Assembly: GCA_001899205.1 (NCBI GenBank)
Contig: MKVL01000042.1
Span: 223,978-287,977, forward strand
Direction of reading: 5' to 3'
Origin: Mesorhizobium sp. 65-26
Lineage (GTDB): Bacteria > Pseudomonadota > Alphaproteobacteria > Rhizobiales > Rhizobiaceae
DNA length: 64,000 bases
Part shown: one piece after another, positions 43,667-50,778 of the stretch
Layout of the letters: each line of letters begins with the position of its first letter
Position numbering within the stretch: position 1 is the first letter of the stretch
The notes under the pieces: model-generated
The model's database searches: none
Told to the model about the DNA's origin: nothing
The model's input: the letters and a program-made list of their open reading frames with translations, nothing else
Made by a program: the position numbers and the translations under genes

Positions 43667-44845
43667 CTACCAGAGGTTCCCGGCAATAAGGCTGGCGGCC
43701 TCGGCATGTCCGCTGGACAGGGCAGGATCCGCGCCGAAGCGGATGGCGGAGGATGACCATGAGGCCAGCCGGCTTGCAGATCGCGCCGCGTCGAGCGCAT
43801 GGATCAACGCCCGCTGTTCGTATTCTCCCTCGATCACAATGCCTGCTTTTGCCTGCCGTACGAAGGAGCTGAAGCCGCATGTTTCACTGGCAATGACTGG
43901 GAGACCGTTGGCGATCGCTTCGATAATGACGGTTCCGGTCGTCTCGGTGCGTGCCGGGTGTACCAGCACGTCAGCCGCCGCCATCACCGCCGGAACGTCG
44001 CTGCGAATGCCGCCCAAGACAAGGCGAGACCGGTCTCGGGCCGGTATGAGCCTGCGCAACCAGCGCGCCATACCGCCATCCGGGCTCACGCCAAGAACAA
44101 TCCACATGGCATCGGGATAGGCATGAAGCGCCGCGGCCACGCGGTCGAAACCCTTTACCCAGGGGGAGGAGCCGACCGACAGCCAGACCTTCGCGTCCCG
44201 CGCGATGCCAAGCTCCGAACGTATGCGCTCGCGCGTGCCGTCGTCGCGAAGGTCAGGCCGCCGTCGGGACGGATCCAGATTGGGTGGAACATGGCGAAAG
44301 CGACCGTCGGGAGTCTTCCACACCCTTTGATACTCGGACTGCTGATCGGCGGTCAGCATGATCAGCCGGGTCTGGCTCTTCGGCTCGAAGCAGGCTTGCT
44401 CGAGGCGCATCTGCGATCGATAACGCGGCGAGAATGGTCGCCAGAACTCCGTCTTTACCACGGAATAGGAACGGTCTCCGGAGTAGTAAACGTCAAGAAG
44501 CGGCAGCTTGTTGAAGCCGACGATCCGGTCGAACTCTCTCCGACGGGACATGAGCGCGCGTCCAAGCGCGGCCTCACGTCCGGGATTGGTCGGGATATGT
44601 CTTTTGACGATGTTGACGGACCATCCCGGATTGGTGATCGCGCCACGAACTTCTGTGGTCATAAGCGTAACCCGGTGGCCGGCACTAACGAGATGCTTGG
44701 CGATCGAGTAACAGTCCCGCTGCAATCCGCCATAGGCAGACAGGTTGCTTATGGCCATGCAGAAATGCATCTGACGCTTCAGTCCGAAGGGTTTGGCAAG
44801 TGCAGGAACGTGCTTTGACGCCACGGAATATAAGCGGACGCTCAT
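43667..44845 (-). CDS. Family-4 glycosyltransferase, WaaG-like (LPS core)
   Basis: 392 residues. MHFCMAISNLSAYGGLQRDC with HLVSAGHRVTLMT and especially IVGFNKLPLLDVYYSGD match WaaG/RfaG, the LPS-core glucosyltransferase that adds the first hexose to heptose. The C-terminal domain has VWLSVGSSPWVKGFDRVAAA and the E-x7-E motif in ARTETTGTVIIEAIANGLPV. Donor and acceptor may differ in rhizobia, whose cores vary, so the symbol waaG is withheld. It heads a three-gene minus-strand unit with a GT2 and the deacetylase. Confidence 0.85.
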   Translation of the reverse strand: MSVRLYSVASKHVPALAKPFGLKRQMHFCMAISNLSAYGGLQRDCYSIAKHLVSAGHRVTLMTTEVRGAITNPGWSVNIVKRHIPTNPGREAALGRALMSRRREFDRIVGFNKLPLLDVYYSGDRSYSVVKTEFWRPFSPRYRSQMRLEQACFEPKSQTRLIMLTADQQSEYQRVWKTPDGRFRHVPPNLDPSRRRPDLRDDGTRERIRSELGIARDAKVWLSVGSSPWVKGFDRVAAALHAYPDAMWIVLGVSPDGGMARWLRRLIPARDRSRLVLGGIRSDVPAVMAAADVLVHPARTETTGTVIIEAIANGLPVIASETCGFSSFVRQAKAGIVIEGEYEQRALIHALDAARSASRLASWSSSAIRFGADPALSSGHAEAASLIAGNLW

Positions 44846-45046
44846 GCAGTGGCAATCGGATTCCCTCTGGAGAATCGGCCGTACTTATTTTTTGATTAAA
44901 ATGCTCTGGTTTAAGCGAATCTACGGCAGGCATACTCCCTGCAAGACGGGGCTGAACCGCCGGTCTATGGCCATGGAAGTGATTGACCACGATCAGGAGC
45001 GCACGGCAGAGCGTTCGGTTTGGCGCGGATTTTCAGGCGAGCGCGA

Positions 45047-45121
45047 TGGTGGGCGATGTAGGGATTGAACCTACGACCCCACCCGTGTGAAGGGTGTGCT
45101 CTCCCGCTGAGCTAATCGCCC
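45047..45121 (-). tRNA. tRNA-Val (CAC)
   Basis: The 75 bases fold as a tRNA: acceptor GGGCGAT pairs with ATCGCCC, D-arm GCTC/GAGC, anticodon stem CACCC/GGGTG with loop TTCACAC giving anticodon CAC for GUG codons, and T-arm with GGTTCAATCC. The CCA end is encoded. It flanks the LPS-type cluster; no integrase or direct repeat of its 3' end is visible nearby. Confidence 0.96.
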
Positions 45122-45236
45122 GCTCGTTGCCCGAAGGCCAAGCGCGCCGCGATATAAGGGAGGCCGTAGCGCGAAGTCAAGGCGATGTTCGAATGTCCGG
45201 CAAAGCTTTTCACAGCCCCCGCCGGACGGCCTTCGA

Positions 45237-45920
45237 TCAGGATCCGGCGGCCGCGATCAGGCGCAGCGCCAGCCCTAGCGTGAGTTCGTCGAAATGCGAG
45301 ATGATCGCCGACGGCTCGAATTCCCGGACGTGTCGATCCGTATAGCCGAAATCGACGGCGACGACGGGGATGCCGGCGGCCTTTGCGGTATCGATATCGG
45401 TTTGCGAATCGCCAACCATCAGCGCCCGGTGCGGATCCCCGCCGGCGCGGGCAATGGTCTCAGTCAGATGGCGCGGGTCCGGCTTGCGGTACGGAAACGT
45501 GTCCTGGCCGCAGATCGCGGCGAAATGCCCGGCAAGACCGAGCGCCTGGATGAGCGCGATCGAATTGGCCTCGTACTTGTTCGTGCAGACGGCCAGTAGG
45601 TATCCGGCCTGCTCGAAACGGGCGATCGCCTCGATGACGCCGGGGTAGGGGCGGGACTTGCCCGGAATGTTGTCGGTGTAGTGGTCGAGGAAGAGCTTCA
45701 GCAACCGGTCGTGTTCCTCGACGGCGAGCGATCGCTGCTGGGCGGCATGGGCGCGCTCGATCATCACGCGCCCGCCATGGCCGACAAAGCGCTTGAAGCC
45801 GGCTTCGTCGACCGCCGTCAGGGCGCTGGCGGCGAGACTGTGGTTGAGGCTGTCGAGCAGGTCCGGCGCCGTATCGATCAGGGTACCGTCGAGGTCGAAC
45901 ACGATGATCGGGCGAGGCAT
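45237..45920 (-). CDS. Phosphoglycolate phosphatase-like HAD hydrolase
   Basis: 227 residues from ATG 45920 (MPRPIIVFDLDGT), with AGGA at suitable spacing; an ATG two codons upstream is possible. HAD motif I FDLDGTLIDT (nucleophile Asp9, acid Asp11), motif II LLAVCTNK, motif III Lys in YRKPDPRHL and motif IV MVGDSQTDID. The helical cap after motif I resembles Gph, which removes phosphate from 2-phosphoglycolate formed in DNA repair. Closely related HADs act on other small phosphates. It is divergent from rpiA. Confidence 0.86.
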   Translation of the reverse strand: MPRPIIVFDLDGTLIDTAPDLLDSLNHSLAASALTAVDEAGFKRFVGHGGRVMIERAHAAQQRSLAVEEHDRLLKLFLDHYTDNIPGKSRPYPGVIEAIARFEQAGYLLAVCTNKYEANSIALIQALGLAGHFAAICGQDTFPYRKPDPRHLTETIARAGGDPHRALMVGDSQTDIDTAKAAGIPVVAVDFGYTDRHVREFEPSAIISHFDELTLGLALRLIAAAGS

Positions 45921-46069
45921 GGCCATCCTGCGGTGATTGCTTTGCCGGCAGGCGATAGCGGCTGCGGACCTTTCAGGCAAGCGTTCTTGATGATAGCCGC
46001 CGGGGCTTTGACCGGCTGGGCAAAAATGCTAGGAGCCGCAAAACAGTCGAATTCGGGACGACGCACGGC

Positions 46070-46801
46070 ATGGATGCCAGGCAATTGAAGGTCGAGGCCG
46101 CACGGGCCGCACTTGCGCATGTGACTGACGGAATGCGGCTCGGCATTGGCACGGGTTCGACCGCGGAGGAGTTCGTCCGGTTGCTTGCTCAAAAAGTCGC
46201 CGCCGGCATGACGATCATCGGCGTGCCGACCTCCGAACGCACCGCGGCCCTGTGCGACGAACTTGGCGTGCCGCTGTCGACGCTGGAGGAAACACCGGAA
46301 CTCGACCTGACGGTCGATGGCGCCGACGAGATCGACCCGGAGCTGACATTGATCAAGGGCGGCGGCGGCGCGCTGCTGCGAGAAAAGATCGTGGCAGCGG
46401 CGTCGGCGCGCATGATCGTGATCGCCGACCGCTCGAAGCTTGTCGAGACGCTTGGCCGCTTTCCATTGCCGATCGAGGTCAATCGCTTCGGCCTGCGCGC
46501 GACCGAAATCGCGGTCGGCAAGGCGGCGGCGGAGCTCGGTCTTTCCGGCCCCATTACATTGAGGATGACGGGAAGCCAGCCTTTTGTTACAGACGGCGGC
46601 CATTTTATCCTCGATGCATCTTTTGGCCGCATTCCGGATACAAGAGCGCTTTCGAATGCTCTCCATGCCATACCTGGCGTGGTCGAGCACGGTCTATTCA
46701 TCGGGCTGGCCTCAGCGGCCATCGTCGCGGGAGACGATGGCATTCAGAGCGTCCATGCCGCCCGAAAACCAGGGAGTTCTACCGATCATGATGTTGCATA
46801 G
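46070..46801 (+). CDS. rpiA: Ribose-5-phosphate isomerase A
   Basis: 243 residues. It interconverts ribose 5-phosphate and ribulose 5-phosphate in the pentose phosphate pathway. Signatures: [16 protein letters not shown] near residue 26, [20 protein letters not shown] followed by LLREKIV (catalytic Asp, Glu, Lys), and [20 protein letters not shown] near the C-terminus. Its last 14 bases overlap the start of the DUF2059 gene. The C-terminal dozen residues extend past the usual family end. Confidence 0.95.
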   Translation: MDARQLKVEAARAALAHVTDGMRLGIGTGSTAEEFVRLLAQKVAAGMTIIGVPTSERTAALCDELGVPLSTLEETPELDLTVDGADEIDPELTLIKGGGGALLREKIVAAASARMIVIADRSKLVETLGRFPLPIEVNRFGLRATEIAVGKAAAELGLSGPITLRMTGSQPFVTDGGHFILDASFGRIPDTRALSNALHAIPGVVEHGLFIGLASAAIVAGDDGIQSVHAARKPGSSTDHDVA

Positions 46802-47426
46802 CACGGTCCGCCGGCTTTCCGTTGTCCTCGCGGCCTCGGCCGTCTTTGCGTTTTCCTCTCCAGCGTTCTCCCAGGACGTGACGGAGTCGCATCTTAAGGC
46901 CGCGCGTGCCGCGGTGGCCGCGATCCATGCGACCGATTCGTTCGACAACATCCTGCCGCAGGCGGCCGCGGCGCTTGAGCAGCAGCTGATCCAGAAGAAC
47001 CCGGACATGCAGGAGCTGATCGCCAAGACCGTCAGTGAAAAGGCGATGGCGCTGGCCGCGCGACGCTCCGACCTGGAGAAGGAAGCAGCGGTTGCCTATG
47101 CGAAGGTGTTCTCCGAGAAGGACCTCAACGACATCGCGACCTTCTACAGCTCCGATGCCGGCAAGAAGCTGCTCGAAAGCGGCCCGATCGTGACGCGCGA
47201 ACTGGTGAAGGCCGCCGACATCTGGCAGAACGGCATTGCCCGCGACCTCGCGCAGCAAGTGGGTGAGACGCTGTTAGCTGCGGCGAAGGCCGCAGCGCCT
47301 GCCGCCCCGGCCGATGCCACGGCTCCCGCCGCCGGTAGCGACGCGGCACCGGCCGACGGCTCCGCCCCTGCTGACGGCTCCGCCCCTGCTGACGGTTCAG
47401 CCCCGGCGGACGACTCCCAGAACTGA
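46788..47426 (+). CDS. DUF2059 exported protein with Ala/Pro/Asp-rich repeat tail
   Basis: 212 residues from ATG 46788 (a second ATG follows at once). Signal peptide [20 protein letters not shown], then a DUF2059 domain: [20 protein letters not shown], and [20 protein letters not shown] followed by [11 protein letters not shown]. The function of DUF2059 is unknown. The C-terminal 45 residues are low complexity ([16 protein letters not shown]) and end in three 6-residue DGSAPA units encoded by 18-base tandem repeats, so tail length may vary among strains. It overlaps rpiA and ends at a strong terminator. Confidence 0.87.
   Translation: MMLHSTVRRLSVVLAASAVFAFSSPAFSQDVTESHLKAARAAVAAIHATDSFDNILPQAAAALEQQLIQKNPDMQELIAKTVSEKAMALAARRSDLEKEAAVAYAKVFSEKDLNDIATFYSSDAGKKLLESGPIVTRELVKAADIWQNGIARDLAQQVGETLLAAAKAAAPAAPADATAPAAGSDAAPADGSAPADGSAPADGSAPADDSQN
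47355..47408 (+). repeat. 18-base tandem repeat, three units, in the DUF2059 gene
   Basis: GACGGCTCCGCCCCTGCT occurs twice exactly (47355-47372, 47373-47390) and once with four changes (47391-47408), encoding DGSAPA each time. The unit length is a multiple of three, so copy-number changes keep the frame. Confidence 0.9.
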
Positions 47427-47447
47427 TCGTTCCGAAATGCTTCAAGC

Positions 47448-47480
47448 AGAAAAGCCCGGCCTAGCCGGGCTTTTCTTTTT
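47448..47480 (+). terminator. Rho-independent terminator after rpiA/DUF2059
   Basis: AGAAAAGCCCGGC-CTA-GCCGGGCTTTTCT forms a 13-base-pair stem with a 3-base loop followed by TTTT. It starts 22 bases after the DUF2059 stop and ends about 58 bases before the glutathione reductase gene. Confidence 0.92.
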
Positions 47481-47537
47481 CTGGTTCGCAGCCTACCTGT
47501 GGCGCAGCCATCATCGCCATTTCAGGAGACCGGAACC

Positions 47538-48929
47538 ATGGCCAGCTATGACTACGATCTTTTCGTCATCGGCGGCGGTTCTGGTGGGGTGAGGGCCGCG
47601 CGCGTCGCGGCGGCGCTCGGCAAACGCGTCGGCATCGCGGAGGAGTTTCGTTTCGGCGGAACCTGCGTCATCCGCGGCTGCGTGCCGAAAAAGCTCTATG
47701 TCTATGCCTCACAGTTTCCGGAACATTTCGCAGATGCGGCCGGCTATGGCTGGACGGTGCCCAAGGCGGAATTCAACTGGCAGACGCTCGTCGCCAACAA
47801 GGAGCGCGAGATCAGCCGCCTGGAGGCAATCTACAAGAAGAACGTCCAGGGCGCCGGCGGCGAGACGTTCCAATCGCGCGCCGTGCTGGTGGAGCCGCAT
47901 GTGGTGCGCCTCGTCGACCAAGATCGCACCGTCACCGCCGACCAGATTCTGATCGCCACCGGTGGTCGTCCTGCCTCACATCCGGCCTTGCCCGGGCATG
48001 AGCACTGCATCTTCTCCAACGAGGCCTTCGATCTGCCTGAACTGCCCAAGGCGATCATGATCGAGGGCGGCGGCTATATCGCGGTCGAGTTCGCCAATAT
48101 CTTCCACGGGCTCGGCGTCGAAACGACGCTAGTCTATCGCGGCAAGGAGATCCTGTCCCGCTTCGACATGGACCTGCGAAGCATGCTGCACGAAACGATG
48201 GTGAAGAAGGGCATCAGGATCCTCTGCCGGTCGGTGTCCGAGCACATCAAGAAGCGTCCTGACGGGCGGCTCGACGCGCATGTGACGGGCGGCGTGGTCT
48301 TGACGGTCGATCAGGTCATGCTTGCGATCGGCCGGGTTCCCAATACGGAGAATCTTGGACTTGAGCAGGTCGGGGTCGAAATGAACACGGCCGGCGCCAT
48401 CAATGTCGACAGGTATTCGCGCACCAATGTCGCCAACATCTGGGCAATCGGCGACGTCACGCATCGGGTGCAACTGACGCCCGTGGCGATCCATGAGGCC
48501 ATGTGCTTCGTCGAGACAGCCTTCAGGAACAATCCGACCGCCCCTGATCACGAGACCATCGCCACGGCCGTCTTCTCGCAGCCCGAGATCGGAACCGTCG
48601 GCTTGTCGGAAGACGAGGCGGTTCAACGTTTCGCCGATGTCGAGATCTACCGCGCCGCCTTTCGCCCGATGCGCAACACCCTGGCCGGGCGCGACGAGAA
48701 GATGCTGACCAAGCTGGTGGTGGATGGCGCGTCGCGCAAGGTACTCGGTGCACACATTCTCGGCCCGGACGCCGGCGAGATGGCGCAGTTGCTCGGCATT
48801 CCTCTGAAGGCAGGCGTGAGCAAGGACGATTTCGACCGCACGATGGCGGTGCACCCTACTGCGGCGGAAGAACTCGTCACCATGTACAAGCCGACATACA
48901 GGGTACGCAACGGCCAACGCATCGACTAG
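47538..48929 (+). CDS. gor: Glutathione-disulfide reductase
   Basis: 463 residues from ATG 47538, preceded by AGGAG. FAD site FVIGGGSGGVRAARVAA, redox-active pair GGTCVIRGCVPKK (Cys43 and Cys48), NADP site IEGGGYIAVEFANIFHGLG followed by Arg-containing VYRGKE, second FAD motif IWAIGDVTHRVQLTPVA, and the catalytic His-Glu in HPTAAEELVTM. It keeps cytosolic glutathione reduced using NADPH. All motifs are intact and length is typical for plant/alphaproteobacterial-type GR. Confidence 0.95.
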   Translation: MASYDYDLFVIGGGSGGVRAARVAAALGKRVGIAEEFRFGGTCVIRGCVPKKLYVYASQFPEHFADAAGYGWTVPKAEFNWQTLVANKEREISRLEAIYKKNVQGAGGETFQSRAVLVEPHVVRLVDQDRTVTADQILIATGGRPASHPALPGHEHCIFSNEAFDLPELPKAIMIEGGGYIAVEFANIFHGLGVETTLVYRGKEILSRFDMDLRSMLHETMVKKGIRILCRSVSEHIKKRPDGRLDAHVTGGVVLTVDQVMLAIGRVPNTENLGLEQVGVEMNTAGAINVDRYSRTNVANIWAIGDVTHRVQLTPVAIHEAMCFVETAFRNNPTAPDHETIATAVFSQPEIGTVGLSEDEAVQRFADVEIYRAAFRPMRNTLAGRDEKMLTKLVVDGASRKVLGAHILGPDAGEMAQLLGIPLKAGVSKDDFDRTMAVHPTAAEELVTMYKPTYRVRNGQRID

Positions 48930-48965
48930 GCGGCTCGCGGGCTTTCCATTCGCGCGGAAGCGCCT

Positions 48966-49072
48966 AGAGCGGTTCCGGTTAGGATGGAATCGTCGGAACC
49001 CCTCTATCTATTTGTTTTTGCTTCATTTATGCGGCGCTAATTGTTTCCATTGGCTGCAAAATGCCCTAGAGC
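48966..49072 (+). repeat. Dispersed intergenic repeat, copy B
   Basis: About 107 bases, bounded by AGAGC-type ends and starting with GGTTCCGGTT...CGGAACC arms. It aligns in inverted orientation with 21571-21671, sharing 20 identical bases (CTCTATCTATTTGTTTTTGC, 49002-49021). Its CTAGAGC right end supplies the TAG stop codon of mgtE, read on the other strand. Confidence 0.75.
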
Positions 49073-50430
49073 AGCGTGCCACGCAGGATCACCAGCGCCA
49101 CCGAGAAGTAGATCACAAGCCCCGTGACGTCGACCAGCGTCGCGACGAACGGCGCCGAGGCGCTGGCCGGATCGAAGCCTATCCGCTTGAGCGCGAACGG
49201 CAGCATCGAGCCGGCCAGCGATCCGAAAGTGACGATGCCAACCAGCGCGGCGCCGACAGTGGCGGCGATCAGGTGCCAATGTTCACCGTAATCGTAGAGC
49301 CCGAAATATTGCCACAGCGTGATGCGGATGACGCCGACCACGCCCAGGATGGATCCGAGCACGAGTCCCGTCGGCAGCTCTCGCAGCGCCACGCGCCACC
49401 AGTCGCCGAGGCTGATCTCGCGCAGCGCAAGGGCGCGGATAACCAGAGAGGTCGCCTGTGAGCCCGAATTGCCTCCCGAGCTCATGATCAGTGGAATGAA
49501 AAGCGTAAGCACGATGGCTCTTTCCAGTTCGCTCTCATAGCTCTGCATGGCGTTGGCGGTAAGCATTTCGCTGACGAACAGCGCGCAAAGCCAACCGGCG
49601 CGCTTCTGGATCATGGCGAGGAAACTGATCTTCATATAGGGTTCGTCGAGCGCCTCCATGCCGCCGAAGCGGTGCACGTCCTCCGTCGTTTCCTGGGTCA
49701 TGATGTCGATGATGTCGTCGACGGTGACGATGCCGAGGATCTTGCCATGATCCACGACGGGAACGGCGAGAAGGTCATATTTGGAGATGAGTTGCGCCAC
49801 TTTCTCGCTGTCGGTCAGGGGTGAGACCGTGACAGGCGTGCGATCGGGAGCGATGTCCATCACCAGATCGTCGCGCTCGCCGACGATCAAGCGCCGCAGG
49901 CCCGTGGCGCGCAGCAGCACGTTGGTCTTCGGGTCGACCACATAGATGGCGTAAACCGTCTCGCGTGTGCGCTCGACCTTGCGGATGTAGTCCAGCGTCT
50001 GGCCGACCGTCCAGCTCGAAGGCACGCTGACATACTCCGTTGTCATGATGGAGGCGGCGCTGCCTTCGGGATAGCCGAGAATGGAAAGAAGCGTCGCCCG
50101 CAGTGGCGTGGCAAGGTTGCCGAGCAGCTCGGAGCGCGCCGGTTCGTCGAGATCGCGCACAAGGTCGGCGGCCCGATCGACGGACATAGCGGCAAGCAGC
50201 TTGCTGGCCTTGTCGCGCGGCAGCGCCTCGATCAGTTCGGACGCGCCCTCGAGCTCCGGCTGGTCGAATATGTCGACAACCCGCTCGAAGGGGATCTCGC
50301 ACAGAAGCTCCGACGCCGTCTCGCGAGGCTCCCTGTTCAGGGCCTCGACGATGTCGGCGACGTGGTCGTTCGCGAGAACGCGGGCAATGGCTACGGCATC
50401 GTCGCCCGCAACAGGGGAATTTTCATTCAT
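49066..50430 (-). CDS. mgtE: Magnesium transporter MgtE
   Basis: 454 residues. The cytosolic MgtE N-domain of helical repeats (ELLCEIPFERVVDIFDQPEL, VDRAADLVRDLDEPARSELL) is followed by two CBS domains (about 130-255; LLAVPVVDHGKILGIVTVDD then IIDIMTQE) and a membrane domain of five helices (about 285-454) with LFIPLIMSSGGNSGSQATSL, the conserved pore motif. In MgtE the N and CBS domains sense Mg2+ and gate the channel. The last codons lie in an intergenic repeat. A strong hairpin sits directly before its ribosome-binding site. Confidence 0.95.
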   Translation of the reverse strand: MNENSPVAGDDAVAIARVLANDHVADIVEALNREPRETASELLCEIPFERVVDIFDQPELEGASELIEALPRDKASKLLAAMSVDRAADLVRDLDEPARSELLGNLATPLRATLLSILGYPEGSAASIMTTEYVSVPSSWTVGQTLDYIRKVERTRETVYAIYVVDPKTNVLLRATGLRRLIVGERDDLVMDIAPDRTPVTVSPLTDSEKVAQLISKYDLLAVPVVDHGKILGIVTVDDIIDIMTQETTEDVHRFGGMEALDEPYMKISFLAMIQKRAGWLCALFVSEMLTANAMQSYESELERAIVLTLFIPLIMSSGGNSGSQATSLVIRALALREISLGDWWRVALRELPTGLVLGSILGVVGVIRITLWQYFGLYDYGEHWHLIAATVGAALVGIVTFGSLAGSMLPFALKRIGFDPASASAPFVATLVDVTGLVIYFSVALVILRGTLL

Positions 50431-50778
50431 GGCTCACTCCTCGCCGTCCGGCAGGATGTGAACCGGAGAGGTCACATCAAGGCGGACGGCTCTTGCGTTC
50501 GACTAAGACTGTCGCCAGGCATGGCGCGGTGACCTTTCGTTTGTGGACACGGCATGAAATGCCGCGAGCGGCCGCACCATAGGAATGCGCCGGGCCGAGT
50601 CAACCTCGATGCGCGCGCAAACATTCTGCGACCGGGTGAAATCGCGAGACTGTGATCGGGATCACGGAATTCCACCGCCCGCTAAAACGCGTCGGTGGAC
50701 ACCCGAGGCAGGAACGCTCGCGAAAACAGGGAGTTGCAAGAGCCGAGCGGTCAGCCGGCGCGTTCCGGCCGCGCTCCG
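50431..50778. other. Intergenic region between mgtE and the BacA-like gene
   Basis: About 350 bases, both flanking genes on the minus strand. Beyond the mgtE leader hairpin, it includes CGGCATTTCATGCCG (50549-50563, 6-base arms GGCAT/ATGCC), a possible second small hairpin. I see no gene here; open frames crossing it have no start signals. Confidence 0.4.
50443..50490 (-). promoter_or_regulatory. Two-tier hairpin in the mgtE 5' leader
   Basis: On the minus strand: GCCGTCCG (8 bp with CGGACGGC), a 4x4 internal loop (CCTT/CTGC), GATGTGACC pairing with GGTTCACATC (9 bp with one bulged base) and a 5-base loop TCTCC. The hairpin ends immediately before GAGGAG, the ribosome-binding site of mgtE. 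No T run follows, so it is not a plain terminator. It could control translation or expression in response to Mg2+ or another signal; it does not match the M-box Mg2+ riboswitch as I know it. Confidence 0.6.

Noticed and set aside
45047-45236. tRNA-Val as an integration site of a genomic island
   Set aside because: No integrase, direct repeat of the tRNA 3' end or mobile gene is visible in the window.
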